10,309 bases of DNA from Baffinella frigidus (Eukaryota; Cryptophyceae; Cryptomonadales; Baffinellaceae): NCBI GenBank assembly GCA_026770585.1, contig MU647587.1:69977-80285 (forward strand), given 5' to 3'. Of the stretch, positions 1-4,743 are shown piece after piece. A program made the position numbers and the translations under genes. Positions within the stretch are counted from its first letter, which is position 1; the number at the start of each line of letters is the position of its first letter. The notes beneath the pieces were generated by a model. That model worked only from the letters and a program-made list of their open reading frames with translations, was not told the origin of the DNA and did no database searches.

Positions 1-95
<95 letters not shown>
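1..95. repeat. (TA)n microsatellite
   Basis: Uninterrupted alternating T and A from the first base to about position 95. It is strand-symmetric and could extrude as a cruciform. The array continues past the window edge, so its full length is unknown. Confidence 0.97.
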
Positions 96-97
<2 letters not shown>

Positions 98-269
98 CCA
101 ATCCATCTAGTGCTGCAGTGCGCCGGAGGGGTCGGAGGGGTGGTAGCGCGGGGAGGGGACGGGAGGAGAGGATCACCCAGGGCGTCAAGGACCTCGGGGG
201 TTGCTTGCCGCCCTGGGTTCGTGTGTGCGGTTCCGGGGTTGGCGGATAGGGTAGGGTCTATGGCTTAGC
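96..269. other. GC-rich stretch without a supported gene
   Basis: Composition changes abruptly from pure AT to a G-rich strand with GGGG clusters around 120-170. Minus-strand frames cross it, but they have no codon bias, domain or repeat-independent signal, so I assign no gene. Confidence 0.6.
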
Positions 270-464
270 ATGGGGATGGCGGGGGAGGTCGCAGCCGACC
301 TTGTTTCCTCGAGTGCCAACCTCGCTTGTTCGACCAAGACGTCCCCGGGCGCGGCCGGCAAGAACAAGGACAAGGCGCGGCCGGCAAGAACACGGACAAG
401 GCATCTCTCGTGTAGGGGTTGTCGATACACAGAGGCTGGGGTGCGCCTCCTTGGAGCGAGATGA
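270..464 (+). CDS. weak candidate 5' exon, Ala/Lys-rich
   Basis: An ATG at 270 with G at +4 opens a frame starting MGMAGEVAAD and running into Ala, Gly and Lys codons (AAGKNKDK) up to about 374. A 26-bp tandem duplication (349-400) then shifts the reading phase. The frame ends at 462-464, inside a relic transposon end. Only the first 35 or so codons look plausibly coding. Their Lys/Ala-rich composition resembles the exon-like pieces at 1095-1235 and 3301-3357, so this could be a first exon of the same split gene. No domain is recognised, no clear GT donor was identified and no promoter motif is obvious. It may be a chance open frame in GC-rich DNA. Confidence 0.15.
   Translation: MGMAGEVAADLVSSSANLACSTKTSPGAAGKNKDKARPARTRTRHLSCRGCRYTEAGVRLLGAR
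349..400. repeat. 26-bp tandem duplication
   Basis: Two adjacent 26-bp units (349-374 and 375-400) beginning GCGCGGCCGGCAAGAACA differ at one base. Since 26 is not a multiple of three, the duplication shifts any reading frame through it. Confidence 0.9.
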
Positions 465-500
465 GCGAGGAACCCCTGTATGGCGTACAGGGGTGACTCG
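461..500. mobile_element. relic: two MITE ends back to back
   Basis: ATGAGCGAGGAACCCCTGTA (461-480) matches the right terminus of the palindromic MITE family found at 4100-8500, with one T-to-A change. TACAGGGGTGACTCG (486-500) matches its left terminus with small changes. The two ends face away from each other across about 5 bp, so this is either the junction of two vanished copies or a miniature relic. Confidence 0.6.
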
Positions 501-587
501 AAAGCAGGGTCGAGGAGCCTTGGGGCGTCGCCGGGCGCGGCTGCCATCCGCGCTTACAGACTGGGATACAGTCCACGGTTGCGCGTT

Positions 588-619
588 AAAGTTGACATCC
601 GCTCATGAAAGTTGACGTC
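588..619 (+). repeat. AAAGTTGACATC motif, two copies
   Basis: AAAGTTGACATC at 588-599 and AAAGTTGACGTC at 608-619. The same dodecamer family recurs at 954, 976 and 1036, and inverted at about 3579. Confidence 0.75.
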
Positions 620-656
620 TGCGCACAACAGGTAACATGATGGTGACTTTCGCGAG

Positions 657-728
657 GTGAAGCAGCCCGGCGTGCTCCTTGAGGCTAGAAATGTGACTAT
701 TTTAAAACAGGGTTTCTTTTACAAGTGA
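657..728 (+). pseudogene. exon-like fragment, decayed copy of the 1095 exon start
   Basis: GAG|GTGAAGCAGCCCGGCGTG resembles the start of the 1095-1235 exon (GCAG|GTGAAGCAGGCCGACGTG), and both are preceded by a GGTAAC-containing stretch and the AAAGTTGACATC repeats. Translation begins VKQPGVLLEAR and stops at 726-728 without the Lys/Pro-rich continuation. I read it as a diverged partial duplicate, not a working exon. Confidence 0.3.
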
Positions 729-766
729 AGGGGGGGATATGTGTAGTAACACACAAATAGGGGCGT

Positions 767-807
767 TTGGTCACGTAACTGGGGGAATTTCCCAGCAACG
801 TGACCAA
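767..807. repeat. 41-bp hairpin-forming inverted repeat
   Basis: TTGGTCACGT (767-776) and ACGTGACCAA (798-807) are perfect 10-bp arms. An inner CTGGG/CCCAG pair lengthens the stem. No flanking target duplication is evident. Confidence 0.8.
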
Positions 808-854
808 GCCTGCACGTGACTGGTACTAAATTTAACACCCCCACATTTAAAATA

Positions 855-894
855 CCCCCTCTTCCAGCCTGGAAACCCCCTCTTCCAGCCTGGA
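855..894. repeat. 21-bp tandem duplication
   Basis: CCCCCTCTTCCAGCCTGGA occurs at 855-873 and again at 876-894, a 21-bp period with identical 19-bp cores. Confidence 0.9.
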
Positions 895-949
895 GTGGGG
901 CGCGAAGAAGAAGTCCGCGCGCACCCTCGCCTCGGACCGCCTGCTCACG
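893..949 (+). pseudogene. Lys-rich exon-like fragment
   Basis: The frame from 893 reads EWGAKKKSARTLASDRLLT. It shares a KKK(S/T)A..(A/G)SDR pattern with the exon at 1095-1235, and its opening EW is shared with the exon at 3301. It is followed directly by the AAAGTTAACATC repeat and a stop. It is probably a diverged duplicate of the same exon family. No clear GT donor is seen. Confidence 0.3.
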
Positions 950-1047
950 CACAAAAGTTAACATCAAATCGCACAAAAGTTGACATCAAATCGACATTCC
1001 GCACAAAAACAGGCGCACAATCAACACCCCGCGTAAAAGTGAACATC
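948..1047 (+). repeat. CGCACAAAAGTTGACATCAAAT units
   Basis: A 22-bp unit starting CGCACAAAAGTT occurs twice in tandem (948-969, 970-991; one difference). A degenerate third copy of the core, AAAGTGAACATC, lies at 1036-1047, with related GCACAAAA and GCACAATC pieces between. All lie just upstream of the 1095 exon. Confidence 0.85.
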
Positions 1048-1094
1048 AAAACCGTCTTCCCGCGTGAAAGGTAACCCGGAAATGGGGGTTGCAG

Positions 1095-1235
1095 GTGAAG
1101 CAGGCCGACGTGAAGAAGAAGACCGCGCCCATCGGGTCGGACCGCCCTGCGGCTCCCGCTGGCGCGTCCCCTGTCGTTGCGCCCGCGGACGCGTCCCCGG
1201 TCGCCGCCGCGCCCCACGTCCCCTACATCCCCCAG
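1095..1235 (+). CDS. candidate internal exon, Lys then Ala/Pro-rich
   Basis: An AG at 1093-1094 and a GT at 1236-1237 bracket exactly 141 bases, 47 open codons in phase 0. The product starts VKQADVKKKTAP, passes through GSDRPAAPAGASP and ends with PHVPYIPQ. Codons are strongly biased to G or C in third position (roughly 40 of 47), like the minus-strand gene at 9229-9555. There is no methionine start, so it would be internal. Composition suggests a basic, disordered Ala/Pro/Lys linker or tail, as seen in linker-histone-like or other nucleic-acid-binding proteins, but there is no diagnostic fold. Diverged copies of its second half lie at 1528-1658 and 1748-1898, each interrupted by a telomere-like array, and of its start at 657. 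It is the best preserved of the exon-like pieces here; whether it is expressed is unknown. Confidence 0.42.
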
Positions 1236-1362
1236 GTACACCTACACCCCCAAACCTGAGATAGCGTCATTGTATGGCATATGCACCCTTATCTTGGGCG
1301 TCGGAAGCCTAAGATAGCGGGGCAGAATCTGTCGTGTTCCGAAATTAGAGCTACTGGCGCTG

Positions 1363-1400
1363 TTGGAGCAGTTGGAGCCATTTGGAGCAGTTGGAGCCAT
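1363..1400. repeat. 19-bp perfect tandem duplication
   Basis: TTGGAGCAGTTGGAGCCAT occurs at 1363-1381 and 1382-1400 without differences. Each unit is itself built from TTGGAGC(A/C) subrepeats. Confidence 0.95.
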
Positions 1401-1415
1401 TCGGGGGCGTGCGGT

Positions 1416-1499
1416 CTGCTTTTTCTGCAGTCCTTTCTACGGAAGGGCGTGGCGTTGGGCTATGTTGGGAGAAATTAAAACCTAAAGGACCTAAAGGTC
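1416..1499 (+). repeat. dispersed repeat, copy 1
   Basis: About 84 bp running from CTGCAGTCCTTTCTACGG to CTAAAGGACCTAAAGGTC. The inverted counterpart is at 5460-5543. In one frame both copies spell LQSFLRKGV.L.YVGRN and stop at the same TAA. The three differences in that frame include two amino-acid changes, so there is no sign of protein-level conservation. It is more likely the end of a transposable element. Confidence 0.85.
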
Positions 1500-1527
1500 T
1501 AGCGTCGAGGGGCCGGACCGCCCTGCT

Positions 1528-1658
1528 GCGCCCGCGGAGGGCTCCTCCCCTGCCGCCAGAGCCCACGCTCCCTAAACCCTAAACCCTGAACCCTGAACCC
1601 TGAACCCTGAACCCTGAACCCTGAGCCCTAAACGCGGCGCACGCTCCTTTCTCCCAGG
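1528..1658 (+). pseudogene. decayed exon copy split by a telomere-like array (unit 1)
   Basis: From about 1513 the + strand translates as GPDRPAAPAEGSSPAARAHA, aligning with GSDRPAAPAGASP... of the 1095-1235 exon. After GCCCACGCTCC (1561-1571) it is interrupted by CCCTAAA/CCCTGAA heptamers. It resumes with GCGCACGCTCC (1637-1647), then TTTCTCCCAG|GTTA, the counterpart of the TACATCCCCCAG|GTAC exon end at 1224-1238. The flanking 11-mers differ at one base, like an insertion-site duplication. A stop within the array closes the frame. Confidence 0.55.
1571..1634 (+). repeat. interstitial telomere-like array CCCTAAA/CCCTGAA
   Basis: About nine consecutive heptamers: CCCTAAA twice, CCCTGAA five times, then CCCTGAG and CCCTAAA. 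It lies inside unit 1 of the decayed exon. Confidence 0.95.
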
Positions 1659-1694
1659 TTAAAAAAAAACCCAACCCTGTAGCCCGTCAATTTG

Positions 1695-1734
1695 CACCCC
1701 CCCCCCTGTAGACCGAAGCACCCCCCCTGTAGAC
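1695..1734. repeat. poly-C plus CTGTAGAC repeat
   Basis: C-runs followed by CTGTAGAC occur twice in 40 bp (1697-1713 and 1720-1734), with a related CCCTGTAGCCC just before at 1675-1685. Confidence 0.7.
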
Positions 1735-1747
1735 AGGAGCAGCAGCG

Positions 1748-1898
1748 GCGCCCGCGGGAAGAGCTCTTCCTCTGCCGCCAGAGCGCACCCCTAAACCCTA
1801 GACCCTAAACCCTAAACCTTAAACCCGAAACCCGAAACCCGAAACCCTAGACCCGAAACCCGAAACCCGAAACGCGGCGCACGCTCCTTTCTCCCAGG
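1748..1898 (+). pseudogene. decayed exon copy split by a telomere-like array (unit 2)
   Basis: A second copy of the 1528-1658 arrangement: GCGCCCGCGG, CTCTGCCGCCAGAGC, then a heptamer array, then GCGCACGCTCCTTTCTCCCAG|GT (1877-1899). Units 1 and 2 start 220 bp apart and end 240 bp apart, so they are direct duplicates that differ mainly in array length and heptamer type. Small indels break the reading frame relative to the 1095 exon. Confidence 0.55.
1788..1874 (+). repeat. interstitial telomere-like array CCCTAAA/CCCGAAA
   Basis: Twelve or so heptamers, starting with CCCTAAA/CCCTAGA and changing to CCCGAAA. It lies inside unit 2 of the decayed exon. Confidence 0.95.
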
Positions 1899-1904
1899 TA
1901 CGGA

Positions 1905-2026
1905 CGGGCTTGGGGTTTGGGGTTTGAGTTTTGGGGGTAGGTTTGGATTCTCGGTTTGGTGTTGGGGGGTAGGTTTGGGTTTTCGTTTTTTTTTTTTGGG
2001 GGGGGGTAGGTTTGGGGGTTTCTTTA
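1905..2026 (-). repeat. telomere-like DNA in opposite orientation
   Basis: Here the + strand is G-rich (GGGGTTTGG, GGGGGTAGGTTTGG), so the array orientation flips relative to 1571-1874. It includes a T-run followed by a G-run at about 1985-2006. Heptamer spacing is irregular. Confidence 0.85.
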
Positions 2027-2029
2027 GTC

Positions 2030-2285
2030 ACAGCTGAGTACTTGCAGTTGAGTAAAGCAACTCGCCCGCCGCTCTCGCAGGTACGGGCATCAGGTGTGCG
2101 GCTTTCTTTCGTCCCTGCTCAGTACTTGCAACTCTCTCTCTCTCTTAGATTAAACTCTCTCTCTCGCAACTCTCTCTCTCTCGTAAGTACTGACTCTCTC
2201 TCTCTCTCTCGTAGGTACTGACTCTCTCTCTCCCTCTCTCTCCCTCTCTCTCTCTCTATCTTGCGACTTTCTCTCGTAATACTGA
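2030..2285 (+). repeat. (CT)n microsatellite with GTA-(A/G)GTACTGAC interludes
   Basis: Long CT tracts are punctuated by TCTCGTAAGTACTGAC (about 2179-2194), TCTCGTAGGTACTGAC (about 2207-2222) and TCTCGTAATACTGAC (about 2272-2286). A related GAGTACTTGCAGTTG/CAGTACTTGCAACTC pair lies at about 2036 and 2119. The spacers contain splice-donor-like and CT...TTAG acceptor-like strings, but the CT repeats alone would make those. Confidence 0.8.
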
Positions 2286-2306
2286 CGATCGCGCTTGGTG
2301 CGAGCT

Positions 2307-2332
2307 AGGCCAACCTAGGAGGCCAACCTAGG
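2307..2332. repeat. 13-bp perfect tandem duplication
   Basis: AGGCCAACCTAGG occurs at 2307-2319 and 2320-2332. Confidence 0.95.
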
Positions 2333-2355
2333 GCACTAAACCCTAAACCCTTCAG

Positions 2356-2400
2356 GAGGAGATGCCGCAGCGCAGCGCGAAGCCGAGCCAGGCTGATGAC
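2356..2400 (+). CDS. candidate micro-exon
   Basis: TTCAG ends at 2355 and GTACGT begins at 2401. The 45 bases between are 15 open codons in phase 0, EEMPQRSAKPSQADD. The preceding CCCTAAA heptamers end in a CTTCAG acceptor-like string. The last ten bases and donor (GGCTGATGAC|GTACGT) nearly match the end of the exon-like segment at 2731-2889, and a worn third version lies near 2963-2984. No function is recognised. It could be a real short exon or a chance frame in a duplicated cassette. Confidence 0.28.
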
Positions 2401-2407
2401 GTACGTC

Positions 2408-2541
2408 CCCTCCACCCTCCACCCTCAACCCTCAACCCTCAACCCTCTACTCTCAACCCTCAACCCTCAACCCATAACCCTCAACCCATAACCCTCAACC
2501 CATAACCCTCAACCCATAACCCTCAACCCATAACCCTCCCA
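2408..2541 (+). repeat. CCCTCAA and CCCTCAA-CCCATAA array
   Basis: Heptamers CCACCCT/CCCTCAA come first, followed by five perfect 14-bp dimers CCCTCAACCCATAA (2464-2533). It ends in CCCTCCCAG, which resembles a splice acceptor. The 14-bp dimers show higher-order amplification of two variant heptamers. Confidence 0.95.
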
Positions 2542-2559
2542 GAAACCCTGGGCCCTGAA

Positions 2560-2716
2560 CCCGAAACACGAAACATCAAAACCCGAAACACGAAACACGA
2601 AACACGAAACATCAAAACCCGAAACACGAAACACGAAACATCAAAACACGAAACACGAAACACGAAACACGAAACACGAAACACGAAACACGAAACACGA
2701 AACACGAAACACGAAA
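2560..2716 (+). repeat. ACACGAA heptamer array
   Basis: ACACGAA heptamers are interspersed with ACATCAAAACCCGAA spacers, ending in about ten uninterrupted units (2645-2715). Because 7 x 3 = 21, each frame reads through as a 7-residue repeat (for example FRVSCFV on the minus strand). Open frames across it are therefore artefacts. Confidence 0.95.
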
Positions 2717-2730
2717 GCCTGAGTGGAGAG

Positions 2731-2889
2731 GAGATGCCTTCGCGCGGCTTTGCGCGCCGCGGCTTTGCAGGGGGCGATGGTGCGCCATCTGGTGCTTACA
2801 ACGGAGGAGGTGGAGGGGGTGCGGGTGAAGTAGGGTATGAATCAAGCACTCGCGCACATGGTAGGGCACCGAGCGCCGAGGGTGATGAC
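2731..2889 (+). CDS. candidate Gly-rich exon
   Basis: Bracketed by GAGAG (to 2730) and GTACGC (from 2890). It contains 53 open codons in phase 0, starting EMPSRGFARRGFAGGDGAP, passing a Gly-rich run and ending RAPSAEGDD. Its start (GAGATGCC) and end (GGTGATGAC|GTACG) match the smaller candidate exon at 2356-2400, so the two are probably duplicates, with this one carrying extra middle sequence. It sits between ACACGAA repeats and degenerate CCCGAAA repeats. Gly/Arg-rich composition can occur in RNA-binding tails, but nothing diagnostic is present. An alternative frame starting EWRGD is also open for about 35 codons. Confidence 0.3.
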
Positions 2890-2906
2890 GTACGCTCGTA
2901 CTGATC

Positions 2907-3080
2907 ACCCCCGAACCCTCATCGAACCCCTGCCTCGCACACCCGAAAACTCCCTGAATCCTGAGTCCTCGCGCGGCTGATCACGTCACCGTTTCCCCGA
3001 AACCCGACACCCGAAAACATGAATCTGGATTCTGCAATCCTGAAATCCGAAAGCCAAAACCCGAAAGCCTGAGCCCTGAA
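2907..3080 (+). repeat. degenerate telomere-like repeats with a worn cassette
   Basis: Diverged CCCGAAA/CCCTGAA-type heptamers with many substitutions. At 2963-2988, GAGTCCTCGCGCGGCTGATCAC|GTCACC resembles the exon-like cassettes at 2356 and 2731 but has an in-frame stop. Confidence 0.7.
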
Positions 3081-3110
3081 CCCTGTGGGGGGAGATGGGT
3101 TGGGCGCCAA

Positions 3111-3205
3111 CCCCTGAACCCTAAACCCCAAACCCTAAACCCTAAACCCTAAACCCTAAACCCTAAACCCCAAACCCCAAACCCCAACCCCCAAACCCCA
3201 AACCG
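3111..3205 (+). repeat. interstitial telomeric array CCCTAAA/CCCCAAA
   Basis: The cleanest plant-type telomere array in the window: about seven CCCTAAA units (one CCCCAAA) followed by CCCCAAA and CCCCAACC variants. Confidence 0.95.
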
Positions 3206-3212
3206 CACGCCC

Positions 3213-3242
3213 GAAACAGGATTGAAACGTGGTGCCGAAGAA
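3213..3242 (+). pseudogene. truncated duplicate of the 3301 exon start
   Basis: GAAACAGGATTGAAACGTGG and the following GTGCCGAAGAA match GAACAGGAGTGGAACGTGG...GTGCCGAAGAA at 3295-3323 with a few changes. The match then drops straight into CCCCAAA repeats. It has an in-frame stop (GAT TGA). Confidence 0.6.
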
Positions 3243-3300
3243 CCCCAAACCCCAAAGCCTAAACCCCAACCCTAAACCTCAACCCCCAAACCCTGAACAG
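3240..3300 (+). repeat. telomere-like array ending at a splice-acceptor-like site
   Basis: CCCCAAA, CCTAAACC and CCCTGAA variants end in CCCTGAACAG immediately before the lysine-rich frame at 3301. Confidence 0.85.
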
Positions 3301-3357
3301 GAGTGGAACGTGGTGCCGAAGAAGGTGAAGGCGAAGAAGCCCTCGGAGAAGGCATGA
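3301..3357 (+). CDS. candidate 3'-terminal exon, Lys-rich C-terminus
   Basis: After CTGAACAG| the frame reads EWNVVPKKVKAKKPSEKA and stops at TGA 3355-3357. All codons except the last (GCA) end in G or C, as in the other good coding exons here. The tail (PKKVKAKKPSEK) is like the basic tails of linker-histone-like or other nuclear proteins. A truncated duplicate with a stop lies at 3213-3242, and the EW...KK start is echoed at 893. Together with 1095-1235, 2356-2400 and 2731-2889, all phase 0, it could form one split gene whose introns are largely telomere-like repeats. Transcript data would be needed to join them. It could equally be an orphan fragment. Confidence 0.4.
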   Translation, partial: EWNVVPKKVKAKKPSEKA

Positions 3358-3555
3358 GGCCTCAACAACACGCCTCCAACCCCCAACTGGCTCCAACCCC
3401 CCAACGGCGCCAACTCCAACCGCCCCAAAGCGGCTCCAATAACTCTAGGGTCGGGAGCTCACAACGGCTCCAATGCCTCTAGGCTCCGGGAGCCCCCCCC
3501 CCGTCTCACTACTCCTCCTTCACCTCTCCTCCTCCTCCGCCCGCCCTCGAAGCAA
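3358..3555. repeat. CGGCTCCAA-rich region with 34-bp direct repeat
   Basis: CTCCAACCCCCAACTGG-type units come first, then CGGCTCCAATAACTCTAGGG (3431-) and CGGCTCCAATGCCTCTAGGC (3465-), each followed by a CGGGAGC string: two 30-bp units 34 bp apart. A pyrimidine-rich tract follows to about 3545. No gene is seen; it could be the 3' flank of the 3301 exon. Confidence 0.7.
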
Positions 3556-3559
3556 ACGG

Positions 3560-3601
3560 CTCCACCAGTGCAAAGTTTATGTCAACTTTCATTTGGTGGA
3601 G
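3560..3601. repeat. 42-bp symmetric inverted repeat
   Basis: Outer arms CTCCACCA (3560-3567) and TGGTGGAG (3594-3601) are perfect. Inner arms AAAGTT and AACTTT are symmetrically placed around TATGTC. The centre contains the inverted form of the AAAGTTGACAT motif of 588-1047. Confidence 0.8.
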
Positions 3602-3623
3602 GCATTGTTTCCAGGGCCTCCCA

Positions 3624-3715
3624 GTGTGAGTACGGACCCGGGATGGGCCCGCCTCGGGAGATGACATCCCAATGTGATCTCCCGAGGCGGGCCCATCCCG
3701 GGTCCGTACTGACAC
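3624..3715. mobile_element. 92-bp near-perfect hairpin element
   Basis: Arms 3624-3667 and 3672-3715 are 44 bp each with two mismatches and a 4-base loop (CCCA). Each arm contains TACGGACCCGGGATGGG followed by CCCGCCTCGGGAGAT. Pieces of the arm (GGGCCCGCCTCGGG) recur at 5757 and 8653 and, degenerate, in 3821-3886 and 4401-4520. It is a non-coding foldback element or MITE, with no clear target duplication. The open frames crossing it on both strands are shadows of the palindrome. Confidence 0.88.
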
Positions 3716-3771
3716 CCAGCCTCTCCCCGCGCGTGCCTCCTCTCGGGGCCCGTCGTCCTCCCGCGCCAGTG

Positions 3772-3804
3772 TCGAGGCTCATCACCTGTCCGACCGAGGT
3801 TCAC
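3772..3804 (-). repeat. dispersed GAGCCTCGGTCGGACAGGTG motif
   Basis: The complement reads GTGAACCTCGGTCGGACAGG then TGATGAGCCTCGA. Other copies are at 6656-6711 (tandem), 7136-7165 and 7551-7583 (inverted). Confidence 0.8.
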
Positions 3805-3820
3805 ATCCTGCGTCATTGTG

Positions 3821-3886
3821 AGGCCCGCCTCAGGACCGCCGGGCGATAGGCCCGCCTCAGGAGTGGGATAGGCCCGCCTCGGGACC
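3821..3886 (+). repeat. three TAGGCCCGCCTC(A/G)GGA copies
   Basis: AGGCCCGCCTCAGGAC (3821), ATAGGCCCGCCTCAGGAG (3846) and ATAGGCCCGCCTCGGGAC (3868). They are related to the hairpin arms at 3624-3715 and are the complement of the 20-bp minisatellite at 4401-4520. Confidence 0.8.
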
Positions 3887-4098
3887 ACTCCTAGGACGGG
3901 CCCGGCGCCGCATGCAGGAGGTGCGTTCTGGCGACGCGCCTCTTCTCGCCTGCTCTCGCCTGCTCTCGCGCGCGCGAGCGCAGCGCCACCTTCGGAAGTC
4001 ACTTTCAGAAAGTCACTTTCTGGGTTCACGTTGCGCTGTTGAGTAAACCTTGGTGTCCCGGGCACCTCCAAGGACCGCCTCTGGGAAGGCCTACTGTG
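3887..4098. other. no gene seen; short tandem repeats
   Basis: Contains a 10-bp CTCGCCTGCT repeat at about 3945-3970, a GCGCGCGCGAGCGC stretch, and a duplicated AAGTCACTTTC at 3995-4020. Frames across it show no domain or bias. Confidence 0.5.
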
Positions 4099-4100
4099 TA

Positions 4101-4221
4101 CAGGGGTACCTCGCTCATAAGAAACCATAGACCCCCCCCCTCGGACCACCGTAGGGCCCTAGGAATAGGCCTACTGTAGGGTCCTAGGGTGGGGCGGTTT
4201 CTTATGAGCGAGGTACCCCTG
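4101..4221 (+). mobile_element. palindromic MITE, full copy 1
   Basis: Runs from CAGGGGTACCTCGCTCATAA to TTATGAGCGAGGTACCCCTG, 121 bp, with TA on both sides (4099-4100, 4222-4223). C-rich and G-rich tracts sit inside the arms, and the core contains TAGGGCCCTAGG...CCTACTGTAGGGTCCTAGG. TA flanks and short length suggest a non-autonomous Tc1/mariner-type element. It encodes nothing; frames reading YRGTSLIR come from its ends. Confidence 0.93.
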
Positions 4222-4223
4222 TA

Positions 4224-4400
4224 CAGGGGTACCACCCTCGCTCACAAGAAACGGGGATTCTGAAAATGCCCGCCTTTTCTTTCTTATTTATTATGAAAGA
4301 GTGGGGAAACGCCCGCACTTTCTCAAAATTTAGGGAATGTCACCACTCAAAAACGCCCAGTTTCTTGTGAGAGTGGTTTCTTAAGGACGCGGTACCCCTG
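4224..4400 (+). mobile_element. variant MITE, longer interior
   Basis: Shares the TA at 4222-4223 with the previous copy and is followed by TA at 4401. Its ends are CAGGGGTACC...GGTACCCCTG with inner CTCGCTCACAAGAAAC and GTTTCTTGTGAGAG. The 177-bp interior differs from the main family (AAATGCCCGCCTTTTC, AAACGCCC). It is a distinct subfamily using the same ends, inserted beside or into the first copy's end. Confidence 0.75.
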
Positions 4401-4520
4401 TATGTGTCCTGAGGCGGGTCGATTTGTCCCGAGGCGGACCTATTTGTCCCGAGACGGCACTATTTGTTCCGAGGCGGGACTATTTGTCCCGAGACGGGAC
4501 TATGTGTCCCGAAGCGGGCC
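4401..4520 (+). repeat. minisatellite, 6 x 20 bp
   Basis: Six units of exactly 20 bp start at 4401, 4421, 4441, 4461, 4481 and 4501, with consensus TATTTGTCCCGAGGCGGGAC. Each holds a mini-inverted repeat TCCCG-AGG-CGGGA. Its complement contains the CCCGCCTCGGGA motif found elsewhere here. Open frames through it arise from the period. Confidence 0.95.
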
Positions 4521-4542
4521 TATCCCACGAGAGAGACCGTTG

Positions 4543-4555
4543 CAGGGGTACCTCG
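4543..4555 (+). mobile_element. solo left MITE terminus
   Basis: CAGGGGTACCTCG matches the outer 13 bases of the main MITE and then diverges (AATTC). It is a truncated remnant. Confidence 0.55.
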
Positions 4556-4638
4556 AATTCAAGAACACGCTTCCCACCTACATGTACGAACACCCTAGGG
4601 TTCTAGGTACCGATGGTCCTACAGGGGTATCTGGGCTA

Positions 4639-4738
4639 TCCCTTAAGTGACGAGTAGGCTCATACTCCCTACGGTAGGGCCCTAGGACCTGCCTAGGGCG
4701 AGTTGGGGCGATTAATCGCCCGTCCGCCACTTGAGGGA
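4639..4738 (+). mobile_element. second MITE family, copy 1
   Basis: Ends TCCCTTAAGTG and CACTTGAGGGA (one mismatch), with TA flanks at 4637-4638 and 4739-4740. The interior GTAGGCTCATAC...CCTACGGTAGG...CCTAGGACCTGCCTAGG is shared with the nested copy at 6950-7052. The core resembles the main family's core. Non-coding, about 100 bp. Confidence 0.82.
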
Positions 4739-4743
4739 TAAGA

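Noticed and set aside
2030-2285. Real exons between CT tracts at GTAAGTAC/GTAGGTAC
   Set aside because: The donor- and acceptor-like strings are unavoidable by-products of the CT repeats and the segments between have no coding quality.
2464-2533. CRISPR-like regular repeat
   Set aside because: The units are 14-bp telomere-like dimers with no spacers, in a eukaryotic context.
2523-2908. Minus-strand frames with FRVSCFV repeats
   Set aside because: They are readings of the ACACGAA heptamer, whose 21-base super-period keeps frames open.
3301-3357. Naming the Lys-rich tail as histone H1 or H2B
   Set aside because: Basic Ala/Pro/Lys tails are not diagnostic and no globular histone domain is present.
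3509-4149. Long minus-strand frame (about 186 codons) and overlapping + frames
   Set aside because: They cross the 92-bp hairpin and MITE copy 1, read the same repeat in both directions and have no codon bias or domain.
4402-4650. + frames of 60-82 codons with repeated VPRR/SRDG words
   Set aside because: Generated by the 20-bp minisatellite, which returns to frame every 60 bases.
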